Positions 27,289 to 38,700 of a stretch of DNA of 64,000 bases are shown one piece after another. Below the pieces are notes generated by a model. That model saw nothing but the letters and a program-made list of their open reading frames with translations. It did no database searches and was not told where the DNA came from. Position 1 is the stretch's first letter; each line of letters opens with the position of its first letter. The stretch comes from Anoplolepis gracilipes (lineage: Eukaryota; Arthropoda; Insecta; Hymenoptera; Formicidae), in NCBI RefSeq assembly GCF_047496725.1, contig NC_132971.1, forward strand, positions 3,770,501-3,834,500, given 5' to 3'. A program made the translations under genes and the position numbers.

Positions 27289-27518
27289 AAGCATAAAGAT
27301 TATAAATATAATAAATACGCGCACATGCTCTTATATATTAACAATTATCTTATTACACAAATAATTTTATTATAAAAAGACTTACATAAAATTAAACATA
27401 TATATGTATATTTAATTTTATATAAATCTTTTTATAATAAAATTATTTGTGTAATAAAATAATTGTTAATATATAAGAGTTCGTGCGTGCGTTTATTATA
27501 TTTATAATTTTTATGCTT
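27289..27518. repeat. Long fold-back (inverted repeat) element
   Basis: The left arm starts AAGCATAAAGATTATAAAT and the right arm ends with its near-exact reverse complement (ATTTATAATTTTTATGCTT). Complementarity continues with few mismatches to a centre at about 27402 (ACATATATATGT). The 230-bp stretch is therefore almost one hairpin. It lies 17 bp after the GT microsatellite. It could be a palindromic MITE; target duplications are not obvious. Confidence 0.8.
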
Positions 27519-28317
27519 AAGATTAACTGAGAATTTATAAACATTTTTCTTAATACGGTTATTTAAAAGAGAGGAGATTTAATAAAACTAATTCTCGAGA
27601 TAATACTGAAGCTACTACTGAAATATATAGTTCAACTTATGTAGTTTTCTAACACATACATTAAAGTGCGTATTAGTTAGCGCAATTACACTATAATAAT
27701 TAACGTACTAGTATTAACATAGAAGACAAGGCTGTTCTTCTTTTGTAATGTTCAATGCTAGTCATAAATAAAACATACTGTGTTAAAATAAATACATTCA
27801 TATATATTTTCAATATTTTCATTTTTAATCTTTCCACTTTAAGAAAAATAATAGACAAATGTTCAAAAAAGATGTTATTTGTCACTCAAAATACTCGTCA
27901 TATCACATTATATCGCATAATCAGAATGATTTAGAACCTGTTTCACAACTTATTTTAAACTCTTTAATTAATTTTTTTAGAACTTATCTGAAAAAAATCA
28001 AGATAATTAAAGTAAGTTTTATTCATTTACCTTTCATACAAACAATGATAAGCATGAAATCACATAGCAAACAAATAGTATAGTATACCCTCATAATGGA
28101 TTTAAAATTGTGCGAAATAAAACGCTTATGATTATGTAAGAATGTATTTTTATCACATTGTCACATTGGTTATAAATTATTCTATAAAACTTATAATATT
28201 CATAAAATTCAAAGATATGACATCGATATATTAAAATAAGAAAATATTTTTGAAACATGTTTTTCCTGCTAAAAGGTAAATCAAAGAGATAAATTGTTTT
28301 TTTTCGAAGACACGCGT

Positions 28318-28323
28318 TTTATT
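28318..28323 (-). terminator. Polyadenylation signal of Mcm6
   Basis: AATAAA on the minus strand, 33 bases after the Mcm6 stop codon, which implies a very short 3' UTR. Confidence 0.7.
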
Positions 28324-28356
28324 GTAGTATCAATATAATATACGTAATGCGCAAAA

Positions 28357-31300
28357 TTATATATCCATGACGTAATTAGGATGTACAACAAGTAAAGGAT
28401 CTTCTTCTTCTTCGTCCTCTTTATCTTTACTTCTCAAATCGGTCATTGTTAGAGGTATTATAATTTGATCCTGAAAGTAAATTCGCGCCGTGCAAATAAT
28501 TATATAATATTCAAATACACGAATTATATAATATATAAAAATATTAATACATACATGGTATGTCAATCTATCAATAATCTTCTCAATGAAGCTTTTCCGT
28601 TCTAACAATTCCTCTTCCGAATCTAACTGATCTTGTATTTGATCAAGATACCATGCAACTAATTCGGATTTCCGTATGCCACCTTTATTATCATCTATTA
28701 AAAAATTATTCTAATTTAATATATATAGACATGATAATAAAAACTTATTATCATTGTTAATATTATAATAAATATACCTTCGCTTTCCGCACGATTTTCT
28801 TCGCTTCTCATATGGAGCACTAACATATTCGATAAATTTTTGTACTCTTCAAAAGACATTGTTAATTTCTTCTTCGGTGGCTCGCGTATTCCATTAGATG
28901 CTAATAAATCAAGTAAATGTATGCAAGAACAATAAATGTACTATGTTTGCAATGGACAAAAAAGAGAAAATGTGCACACTTACGTGTTTGAGGCGGTGCA
29001 TCATCATTATTGTCTAATGCGTTAAGCGCTGCCATGAGCGGTGGTGCCTCGTCGACATCCATTCCTAAGTTTGCATCATCCCCTTCCTCAAGATCTACAT
29101 CAGGCTGTTCTACTGTAATTATGCTCTTCTGTAATAATCGTTTCGCTTCTCGGATGTGCTTCACTGTCACTTCATCCACGCATTCTAGTTTTGCCAGCGC
29201 TTCAGACAATCTAATCATGCTTTCCAATTGTCTCACAGTGACTCTCCACTTGCCACTTCCACTACCCGTTCTCTGTCTAAGAGCTGTGTAACTTTCTATT
29301 AGAAGATCGGCAGCCTCCTAGAATATAAAAATTAAATTAGTCAATGCAATTATCTGAAAGAATAGTTTATTCCAGTATATCTTACCCGACTTAAAACAGG
29401 TTTAAAATGCTTAGCAAAATTAATATATCTAATAATCTCTTCTTGCTTGTAAACCATTTGAAGATCATTCAAATTATCACAATGTAAATCTATGATTCGT
29501 TTGGCAATAGCATTGTCAACAATTTCGTTGCATTCATCCAGCACAATAAAGAATAAATCGAATCTTGACATGATAGGTGCGGTCAACTGGACATTTTGTT
29601 GCAATGATTTTCTCCTGTCATATCGTCCGCCGATGGGATTTGCCGCCGCTAATATAGACGTTCGAGCATTTAAAGTTGCTCTCACACCGGCCTAAAAACA
29701 TGTAGACTATACAATACATCGTTCTTTTGTGTGTGTGTGTGTGTGTGTGTGTTGTTGTATAAATTTTAAGTACCTTAGCTATTGAAATTGTCTGCTGCTC
29801 CATAGCTTCATGAATCGCAACTTGATCTTTTGGATCCATTTTGTCAAATTCGTCAATACAGCAGATGCCATGATCTGCGAGCATCAATGCTCCGGCTTCT
29901 ATGACAAAGTCGGACGATTCTTCATCTCGCACAACTGCAGCTGTTAAACCAGCCGCGCTTGATGCCTTTCCAGATGTATAAATCGCCCTAGGCGAAATGT
30001 CAGATACGCATTTAAGGAATTGCGACTTTGCAGTACTGGGATCACCGACGATGCAGACATTAATATCTCCTCTTAGCGACGTACCCTCCTCTGTAGTCTT
30101 CGGTACACCACCGAAAAACATCAATGTAATTCCTTTCTTAATTTCGTCATTGCCATGTATCGCGGGAAATAAGCTGGAAACTAGGTTTTCGTACAGATTT
30201 TTGTCGCGACTCATCTCGTAAATGCGATTCCATTCCGCTTCTGACATTTGTTTCTTCATCATCTCTTGTGAGATTTCTTCCATTGCCAAATCTGTACCTC
30301 CAAACTGTTGAAATTTAAAATTAATTAAATGTTTGCCTTTTTAATAAAAATATGTATTTTTGGTGTATTTATTAATTCTGCTTACCCTTGAACTTGTAGC
30401 AGTAATACTACAAGCGAGGAATGCCGTTTTATATGTCAATTCTCTAACGCCGAGTGCCTTAAGACCACTTACACCCTCTCTTTGTTCATTATTTCTGTTT
30501 TTTGGTCCAATCTCTGCCTTAGCGTTTGTTAGAGATAATGCTCCCACATCTGGTACTACTATAAGAGTTCCTGTAAAATCGTATCTGTAAAAATAAGAGA
30601 ATATGTTTATAACTTTGATAATTACAACACATAATAATATATAATAACAACATATTTTCATATAGAACATTAAACATTATTTTCAATTCTACCTGTCACC
30701 AGCTTGCACCAGTTCAACTGTCTCAGCTCTCAAAATGATTTCAACAGAACGAGGTATAGAGCCTCTAGGAAGCTCAGCTTGTGTTTCTTGTATCCTAACT
30801 TTTTGAAAATCAACAAACACTGAATTATCCATGTCCAACAGAAAACGTCGTCTGTTGTTACATACTGGGTTAGTACAGATTGTTGGATTTGTGAACTAAA
30901 AACAATGAAGTATTTAGGTAAAATTAATCAATCATGCTTTATATAATAGTATATGAATTTAAATCTTTGTAATACCTTAAATTGCTGCTCTACATTTTTT
31001 ATGTATGCATTGCAATCCATACAAATAAATGTACCAAGAACTAACTCTGGATGAACTGGATGTGTTCGTACCACCTGTCCAGATATACGTGCCAAAGTAC
31101 CCAATCGTGATGTGTTTAACTCTCTTAATTTATGTCTAGTTGGTACATCAACAAAACTAACGTAACATTCCTTATCTTTTTGTAACTGTCCTACGTCTTT
31201 GACGAAATTACAAACTGCTTGACACAAAAATGGATATACTCTAGAACACAAGATTATCTCATTAATAACTGAAAAATAATTATTTCAAAATGTTATCAAA

Positions 31301-31864
31301 ATTAACATTTATGTGTTATTCACAAAATAATTATATGATAACATTTTACATAATATTTGTACTTTTGTGCAATATTATTAATTTAATATATTAATATATT
31401 GATGTAATATATAAATATAACACATTAATATAACACATTAAGAATGACAAATAAAGATAGATTGTAATACCTAAAATATTCCTCGATTATGGTTGTAGCC
31501 AGAGTTTGATTATATGATTCTGTATCTTCAAAAGATACTTCCAATGTACACCGCTCTGGACTGACAAGTTCTTTAGCTGGTTCCAGATATTTAACAACCT
31601 CATCTTCCTTAAATCTATAATAGTAATATAATTACAGCTAATTAAAGTATATTAAATTTGATTAAATTTTAATGATATTAATTTCAGTATTAAATTCGAA
31701 GAAATTAAGTGAAATTTAATTTATCCTAAAATTTCTCCACATTAGGAAAAAAGATCAAAATATATTACTTACTCCTCCAGGAAATCTTGAAACAATTTTT
31801 GACATTTAACTCCGATCTCGTCTTGTACACGTGCTTGACCAGCTTGTGCAAGATTAACTTCCAT
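28357..31864 (-). CDS. Mcm6: DNA replication licensing factor MCM6 (complete, 11 exons)
   Basis: Minus-strand exons are 31773-31864, 31471-31614, 30976-31240, 30693-30895, 30386-30584, 29774-30304, 29386-29691, 28984-29317, 28778-28900, 28555-28694 and 28357-28470. All are GT-AG and phase-consistent, and they give 816 residues (human 821). MCM6 is one subunit of the hexameric MCM2-7 helicase, loaded at origins in G1 and active in the nucleus as part of CMG. Visible elements are a C2-C2 zinc finger (Cys 152, 155, 174, 179), Walker A GDPSTAKSQ at 387-396, Walker B IDEFDKM at 451-457, arginine finger SRFD at 520-523, an acidic linker near 665-690, and a C-terminal winged-helix region ending in DPLLVVHPNYVMDI. 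The MCM6-diagnostic stretch GGVPKTTEEGTSLRGD precedes Walker A. The start ATG fits the family N-terminus, with the conserved KCQKLFQDFLEE close after it. Nothing is missing or broken. Confidence 0.98.
29728..29752. repeat. (GT)n microsatellite in an Mcm6 intron
   Basis: About 12 GT units in the 82-bp intron between 29692 and 29773. Confidence 0.9.
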
Positions 31865-31944
31865 TTCGTCGATTAATCACAATAAGGCACTGTATAAGAT
31901 CATGAAAATAAAGCGTCTAATATATTAAACAATGTTGATGACAA

Positions 31945-31955
31945 TTTGGCGGGAA
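31945..31955 (-). promoter_or_regulatory. E2F-type site upstream of Mcm6
   Basis: TTTGGCGGGAA, matching the E2F/DP consensus TTTSSCGC/GGCGGGAA, lies about 80 bp upstream of the Mcm6 start codon. E2F control of MCM genes at G1/S is established in flies and vertebrates. That this copy is bound is inference from sequence and position. Confidence 0.7.
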
Positions 31956-32115
31956 GAGAAGTTTTGGACACGTTTTCAAGAATCTAACATTTTCATCGGA
32001 GGCATCTCGTTATTTGTAAGGCTTGCGTAAAATGCTGTATTACTATTGGTTAGAATCGACTACATTTTGCAAATATGCAGTATTTAAATTCCCTAGATTC
32101 TAGATGATCAGTCAG

Positions 32116-32292
32116 TTACCATCGCTGTACACATACCGACAGTCGATAAAAGAAGCCACCCATAAACTTGTTCCGAAACTTGTCCAATTTCCGAGACAGC
32201 GAGGAAACATCGACCGTAACATCGTGCACTCTGGCGAAAGCATGTAAACTAAACGATGCTATTGAGCCAAATGCCAAATCCCAAATCTCCAT
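32116..32292 (-). CDS. Possible small ORF (58 aa) or 5' exon, unrecognised
   Basis: An ATG frame of 58 codons sits in the gap upstream of Mcm6 and on the same strand. It begins MEIWDLAFGSIASFSLHAF, continues with a mixed-charge segment (SRKLDKFRNKF) and ends VCVQRW. An acceptor-like TTATTTTCAG lies about 40 bp upstream. A consensus GTATGT donor falls in phase 0 after codon 52, so this may be a spliced first coding exon instead. No family is recognised, and the composition is more protein-like than the surrounding frames. Confidence 0.28.
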   Translation of the reverse strand: MEIWDLAFGSIASFSLHAFARVHDVTVDVSSLSRKLDKFRNKFMGGFFYRLSVCVQRW

Positions 32293-32976
32293 TTGGATGA
32301 TTCATCATTCTCATTCATCAAACAATACCCTGAAAATAACACATACATATATAATTCGTACTCGTAATTATTTTTTCATTTAGTTGAACGCACAATTATT
32401 ATTACAGCACAAGTCGCGAGTTTAATTATTTGACAGTTTGCTACGATGTTTTTTTATTATTTGTGTATAGCAAAAAATATACATAAATTAAATATATAAA
32501 TATACTATAAAGTCATTTTATTTTTTATATTCGAAAAACTAGATTATTTAAATATTATTAAATTTTCACATATTAAACTTTCGATATATCCCCTACTTCC
32601 ATAATTTTTTTACTCCTGCATAAGATTATGTCTCAGAACGATAAAAAAATATTTCCGTGTTTAAACCGCGCAATCGGTGAAAGTGCATCTGCAATCCGCA
32701 TGACAGCAAAAAATTCTGACAACATAAAAGGAAACAAAAGAAATTTAAATGAAGCAAAAGTTATTCATTATGCAAAATTCGTCACGCGAATGTCTCTTCA
32801 AAACAAAAGGAAAGTTCTTGACAACACCTCGCATTTCGTGAATAACGCGTAACGGTCTTGACATAGAAAAGGGAGGGGAAGAAAGTGTAGAAATCTTCAT
32901 GGAAAGGACAGAGATGCTCTACGCATTTCCTGGCCGAGACAAGACTTAGCTTTTAAGCGGACGCGACGGCACGTTG
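32293..32976. other. Spacer between the divergent Mcm6 side and the secreted-protein gene
   Basis: AT-rich to about 32.6 kb, then GC-richer towards the promoter at 32.98 kb. A 74-codon plus-strand frame (32628-32852) starts with ATG and is Lys/Asn-rich, but it has no signal, domain or splice support. Nothing else is seen. Confidence 0.5.
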
Positions 32977-33013
32977 TATAAATGGCGCGCGAAGTGCGTG
33001 CCGCCGTTTTAGT
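32977..33013 (+). promoter_or_regulatory. TATA box and initiator of the secreted-protein gene
   Basis: TATAAAT at 32977-32983 is followed about 30 bases later by TTTTAGTCG, an initiator-like site with a start near 33011. That gives a 5' UTR of about 25 bases before the ATG at 33037. TATA-plus-initiator promoters are typical of insect genes with tissue-restricted expression. Confidence 0.6.
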
Positions 33014-33036
33014 CGTTTTTACGAAATAGAAGGAGA

Positions 33037-34694
33037 ATGGTCGCCGTCGACAAAATCAGCATTGTCTGCTTGGTAATGAGAGTTCCGAGATACTTTCGCG
33101 CGCGTTTCGACGCATCAGCAACGAGTAATACCGGCGCAAAGATTAATTTAAATAAAATAATACCGTTACACACGGTTTACGGTTTACCGTATCAAATATA
33201 TCAAACAAAATGTGTCAAGTTTTTACTCGTAATTTATCGTATTCGACGCGTTAGCAACTTAAAATTTTCTCTAGAGATAAAAATTCCAAAGTTGATTCGA
33301 TACTGTCCGTGAGCTTGATCGTCGACTAGTACATTTTAGCTCAGGGTGCTTGGGTGCAATGACCCTGGTCCTAAAACGAATCTGGCATTGTGCCGCTACT
33401 CTAAGCGGCGATCCGGAATGGCACGGCGGGAATGCGTTTCCGAAAGACGGACGAGCACGCTAACAGACATTGTCTAAATGTAGGTGACTCGCGTTTGCTT
33501 GACGAGTGCCATACTGGCGGCCAAGGCTTCCTTGGATCCGACGAATGTGTCGCGTCCGTGGCATAGTTATCCGTTGGCTACGAGCACGCCGACCCCGAAA
33601 CATCCGAATCATCGACATGACGATCGTTCTATCAGTGCTGATCTAGAAAAGCTCGTGTCCTACAAAGAACGTCCAACAGTCCTTCAGTCCGCGATTTCAA
33701 CCTTCAATATTCGCAGACAGAAGTCGCAGACAGGCCCTCAAAGGTATACAAACTTGTCATTTTTCTTTAAATTATATAAAAGTTTTCTACATTGAAAATA
33801 TAATAATATATTTATACACAAGGCATTCATAATTAATATACACGGAATTTTTGGAAATGTTGCATACAGTTTTATCTATATTTTTTAATTAATTGATCAT
33901 TGACTTTTCCTAACAGCAATATCTCAAGTTTCTCTAATATTTAATAATAAATTTCTTAATGATGAATTTTTAAATAAAATATGCATTACAATCGTAACTG
34001 TAATTAAAAATATTGAAATATTCGTATTAAACTACAACTACATTTTTCGGTAGCTCTTGAGACATTTTGTAGATAGACAGGTATCTGTTCAATATATATT
34101 GTATTTCGAGACGAAAATCTTGTGGTATCTTTTTCGCTAGGAAGATATTGCATATATTATATCACCTCTTTCTCGACAAGGTTTCCTACGGAGATTCACC
34201 AAGACGACTTTTTGGCAAAAGTGTCGAATGCATCGCCGTCACCTCCGCCACCGTCGACTACGCCGACGACTTTATCGGGATCTCGAGACATCCGGGGATA
34301 TCAACGCCATATACCTCGACGATTCGCTTATCAGGATATCGAAGTACTCGACAGATACTTGACGGATGAGCCGGATGACGATAAACTGCCGTATCGCGGG
34401 AAAGCCGAGTTGTCGACGTATTACCGTCGCGAGCCGCAAGACATAACGGCGGCCATCAAGGCCTTAGATCGCTTCCTAAGCCGTACTTTGAACGACGATG
34501 GTTACAACAGCAAGTTACATCCACCGCCCAATCCCGTTTTAGCCCTCATCCTGTCTCGATACGGGCGCTACGTGCCCGGAACGCGAAACCCTCGCGTATA
34601 CGCGTACATGGCAGCGAACAATATTCACAACAACTTGCCGTTTGGCAGATATAAATACGAGTACGACGAAGAGCCAATTTATGCGATGAGATAG
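33037..34694 (+). CDS. Secreted precursor-like protein, 3 exons, unrecognised (possible neuropeptide/prohormone)
   Basis: Exons 33037-33072, 33484-33743 and 34181-34694 join in phases 0 and 2 with GT-AG borders to give 269 residues. Residues 1-27 form a signal peptide (hydrophobic core ISIVCLV...TSAILAA, likely cleavage after AKA). Exon 2 encodes a Pro/His-rich segment with RR near residue 92. Exon 3 has a SPSPPPPSTTPTT linker and dibasic sites RR at 145-146 and 181-182. A Pro- and Tyr-rich tail contains LSRYGR (223-228) and NNLPFGR (249-255), ending EEPIYAMR. Gly-Arg after RY and PF could serve for proteolysis and amidation, so a prohormone is plausible. A Tyr/Pro-rich secreted structural protein is the alternative. 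There are no cysteines after residue 17. A TATA promoter and a polyadenylation signal 25 bp after the stop make a compact unit. A diverged copy of part of exon 3 lies 0.9 kb downstream. Confidence 0.75.
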
Positions 34695-34718
34695 CGATTC
34701 TAATATTGTAAAATTGCA

Positions 34719-34724
34719 AATAAA
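34719..34724 (+). terminator. Polyadenylation signal of the secreted-protein gene
   Basis: AATAAA 25 bases after the TAG stop codon. Confidence 0.7.
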
Positions 34725-34972
34725 AATAATATAAGCGCAAATATATGATAAAAAAGCAATTGATAATTGGAGCTTTCGCGATCCTTATAGACATTCGAGT
34801 GTGTGATTAATATCTATAATAATGTATGACTAATGTGTGTGCATGTATGAGAATAGATAAAGGGATGTAATATTTCTTACATGCGCGTGTATCCTCATAT
34901 TTCGAGATTTTGAAATATGCTTTACGATAATTTCTCATACCACGCGTATGTATGCTCATGTACGTGATTAAA

Positions 34973-35190
34973 TATACGGAGAAAATTTTATATTAAAAAT
35001 TACCATGGTATGTAGTAACTGTGGAGCATTAGAGATCACTCTAAGTTAAAATGCTACGTAAAATTGTAAAAATTGTGTAAATTGATGTAATTTTTATAAT
35101 TTTACATAGCACTTTACTTTAGAATAATTCCTAACAGTCCACCATTATTACATACCACAGTAATTTTTAATATAAAATTTTCTCCGTGTA
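34973..35190. mobile_element. Hairpin MITE-like element with TA ends
   Basis: The left end reads TATACGGAGAAAATTTTA and the right end is its reverse complement with one or two changes (…TTTTCTCCGTGTA). Pairing continues through most of the 218 bp, so the whole element folds back on itself. Both ends carry TA, as expected for Tc1/mariner-type target sites. There is no coding capacity. It sits about 280 bp after the stop codon of the secreted-protein gene and before its partial duplicate. Confidence 0.8.
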
Positions 35191-35587
35191 TTAGATAATA
35201 GATATTAATTAAATATTAATGTATACTATTAGTGAAATATTAATTAGATAATTAGATTTTAGAAAATTATTTAATATCAAGATTCACGTTTAATTAAAAA
35301 TTATTAATTCATGATTTTATTTCAATTTAGATTTAATATTACTATTCACTTTTTTCGCGAAAAAAAAATTATATTTAACTCTAATTTTACCAAATTAAAA
35401 ATTACATCCAATTGCATTAGGTAAAAATTAAAAACAAATATACAGAGGAAAGGATTAATGCAATTAATACAACAATTCCGAATGATCGTGCCTCTTAAGC
35501 GTAGGACGGCGATCACATAAACGTTTGTTTGTCTTGTGCCGCGGTACTCGAACTTATATAAATATTTCCCGCACCTATCCCCGCCCA

Positions 35588-35760
35588 CGTTGTGTAATTT
35601 GTCCCGTAGTCATTCACAAAGACATAACGATGCCTATCAAGGCCCCCATCGCTTCCTGCGCGGGACCCTGAACGACCATAGCAGAGCGCTCTCTCCGCAG
35701 TGCAAACTGCGTCCGTTGGTCAATCTCATATTAAATCAATGCTGTGCTTTACACAAATAG
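35588..35760 (+). pseudogene. Diverged partial duplicate of the secreted-protein terminal exon
   Basis: The stretch from about 35588 aligns to 34424-34560 in exon 3 of the upstream gene. It shares AAGACATAACG, ATCAAGGCC, ATCGCTTCCT and TGAACGAC in the same order and spacing, with roughly three quarters of bases identical over the best 64. A one-base insertion before the first block and a one-base deletion after the second cancel out, so an open frame persists. It reads HRFLRGTLNDH where the parent has DRFLSRTLNDD, and it ends in TAG at 35760. The acceptor TTTGTCCCGTAG at 35598-35609 gives an exon (35610-35760) in phase 2, the phase exon 2 of the parent needs. It could be a decaying duplicate or an alternative last exon; the two Gly-Arg motifs are not retained. 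Confidence 0.65.
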
Positions 35761-38700
35761 TACGTGTGTATGTTATATGTATGTACATTATTCGTATATT
35801 ACATGTTCATGTCTGTTTGCTCGCAATCGAGAAAATCGATAAGAAAAATCAATGTGAAAATGTGATTAAACTCGAATAATTTTAGATGATACCATACTAA
35901 ATCGGACAACGAAACGTTAGCATATACTTGTCTTCCTCGCGCGGCGGCTGCGCTATAATTAACAAAATGAATCTTAAAAGCGCTATTAATGATATCCTTA
36001 ACTTGCTGTCGAGGTGCCTGACAGTTAGACGGTTAATCGATATCGCACCGAATTTATCCTTGAACCTATTCACAATCGGATTTTACGACAGGTTAATTGG
36101 AGTAGTTGGAGAGAGAGAATCTGTGCTCGAGAAACTCCGATTAAGCAGTAAACTACTCTCATTACGCCTTTCTGTCTCGTAGTCAGTCTCAGTAGATGTT
36201 TCTTGCACGGTGGCTTCATTTATCCAAACCGCGAATTACGATCGTACTTTTCGGAAATAGACACGCAATTATAAAACAATTATCGTCAATTATTAGTAAT
36301 TCGCTAGACTATATGTAGTCACAGTAATGAGAGGACAATCATAAAATCAACTTTTATTACAATATTGCCAAAGTAGTATTTCTAAGTAGTATTTCTGTAT
36401 TCAATATAAAATCGTATGATTTCAGTTGACGCGACAAATTTTACGTTTATTCTTGACGAACACAATTATGCAACTTCATTGTCAGCTGAAACACACGTCG
36501 CGGTTAATATTCTAAATCTGACGCATATATAAATAATATTCAAATATACATTTCGCAATGATATGTATCTATCCGTTTTCACAAGATTATTCCATGAATA
36601 AATTCTGAATTAGACCGTGAACATATATGTATATGTAATATACGCTACACACAAATATATGTTCTGATGGGTGTGTGCGAATCTCTATTTGCATCGGTGA
36701 GTTTTAGTCAATAAATATACATGTGTACATGTGTATATATAAATATATATACATGCACTGAATTGCCGTGTGTTTTACATATGTTTTTAGTATTTGCATT
36801 GCTGATAAAGGCAATAAATTCAGATGCGTAGAAACGCGGAAATCGCTCGACCTATAACGACAAGCGTTGTGAAAACAAACGTTCAACGGAGTTACGAAGC
36901 GTTACAAAGGAATCTGTTTCGGGAAAAGGTAAAGGAGAGATATCGCGAACTTGGCGGCCGCCAAGTTTATCAAATATATTCGTTGTTCAATCTCGTCGAC
37001 AGAGGTGACGTTCGCCGCCAGATCATAAAACGGACAGCCGGGTTCTTTAACCGACGCTTGATTGCCTTTCGTCCGTCGAGAAAGCAGATTGTCGGAAAAT
37101 TGTGTTTTCCGTAACGGCTTGCCGTAAGTCTCTTCGAGATTTACGGAAGCGAAATCGGCGGGCCTTAATAACTTTGACGTATACCTTATATACACGACCA
37201 CTCGAGATTAACCGGTATGTAGCCGCCGAAACCTCTCGATTCTCTTCGAGAGTAGCCTGCATCCGTATTGGATTATCCGTCCGTTATCGATTCAATAAGC
37301 TCCCGCAAAGAAGACTACGAGAGGTCGTTGAACCTTAAAAAAATATCATTACGAGAGTAGGCATTGCGTGCTCTTTGAAGAGGATTCTGATTACAAATCC
37401 GTATTTTTATACGAACAATTCGTGACAGTAAGATTCGGAATTCAGTTTCGTGGCAAAGTAGTCTTGTTGCGAATGTCTCTACATTATTTAAATCACACGA
37501 CAACGATGAATATTTAATACCGAAAGTCGTAACAACAGAGAACGGAAGAGATGCGCGGATATACGTGTGGAATTGTAAACGAGAGGCCTCGTCACGCGCG
37601 TTTGCCCCGGGGTTGAATTTCTCGCATCTCTTTCCTTTAATAGTCAGAACGATATCTGAGAGTAGAATAGATAAAGCGGCTCATTCATCATTCCAAGCGG
37701 GAGACGTGCAAATTTCCTCGCGTTTCTTTTCCTCTCTTCCCTGTAATTCCCGCGCTCTCCTGCAGACACTCTCCACGTTAGAGCAGCTATAGGCTATACG
37801 AACCCCAACTTCAGGGTTCAAATCAAACCGTGATGAAAAAAGCACCGGTGAGGCAGCAGGAATAAAATATGAGAAATACGTTTCCTCGAGGCATACGATT
37901 CATTTTGCCGATCCTTCCTGCGTGGTTGAAAAAGAAAACGAAAGGAGTCGCGAAAAGAAAAGAAAAAAAACATGAGAAGGCACGTGGTATTAACTCGTCA
38001 CATTGAATTTTTTTTTGTCTCAGAAACTTTCTCTTCATATCTATGATATCTAATTCCCAGCGTTATAAATCGCAAACAATAATATAAATTTAATATCATA
38101 ATATATGTGATTATATGTATACAATTTTTTACATTATATATGTATATACATATATATAATCTTCATATAATAATGTTATTATTTAAAATTTTAATTGTAT
38201 ATTATATTGTACATATTTGTACTTGTATCTGGGTGTGAATAAAATGAATAACACATACATAAAATATATAATAATAAATTCTTTGACGGAAAAATATGCA
38301 TTTTTCTTTTATCATAAATTAATCACATAATATTTCATCACCGCATTTCATAATCAAATCTCTCAAGCTTTTTCTTATCTCACGATGCGAGCAACGATAC
38401 TTTAATAGTTTTCTGGGTTCTGTGTTTCGAGCATCACCACCGTTGTTGACGCCTTATCAAATTTTCGTACGAAGCTCCGGGGAATCGCAGAATGACAGAG
38501 CACAAAGCGTCGAACGAGATACATCGTATCGGTCGCTGTATTCTCCGTGCATCTATACACACTCAACCATACGTGTACATTCTGCTGCCAATACTGATCA
38601 ACTCAGCGCATCGACTTACCCTTCTCTTTCCCACTCTCTGCCACTATCGGGAGAATGGTGTGTGACCATTGAAATTTCGATCAAACGGTTCTGATAAATC

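Noticed and set aside
37801..37835. GGTTCAAATC motif resembling a tRNA B box
   Set aside because: No matching A box, acceptor stem or T-stem pairing could be found around it.
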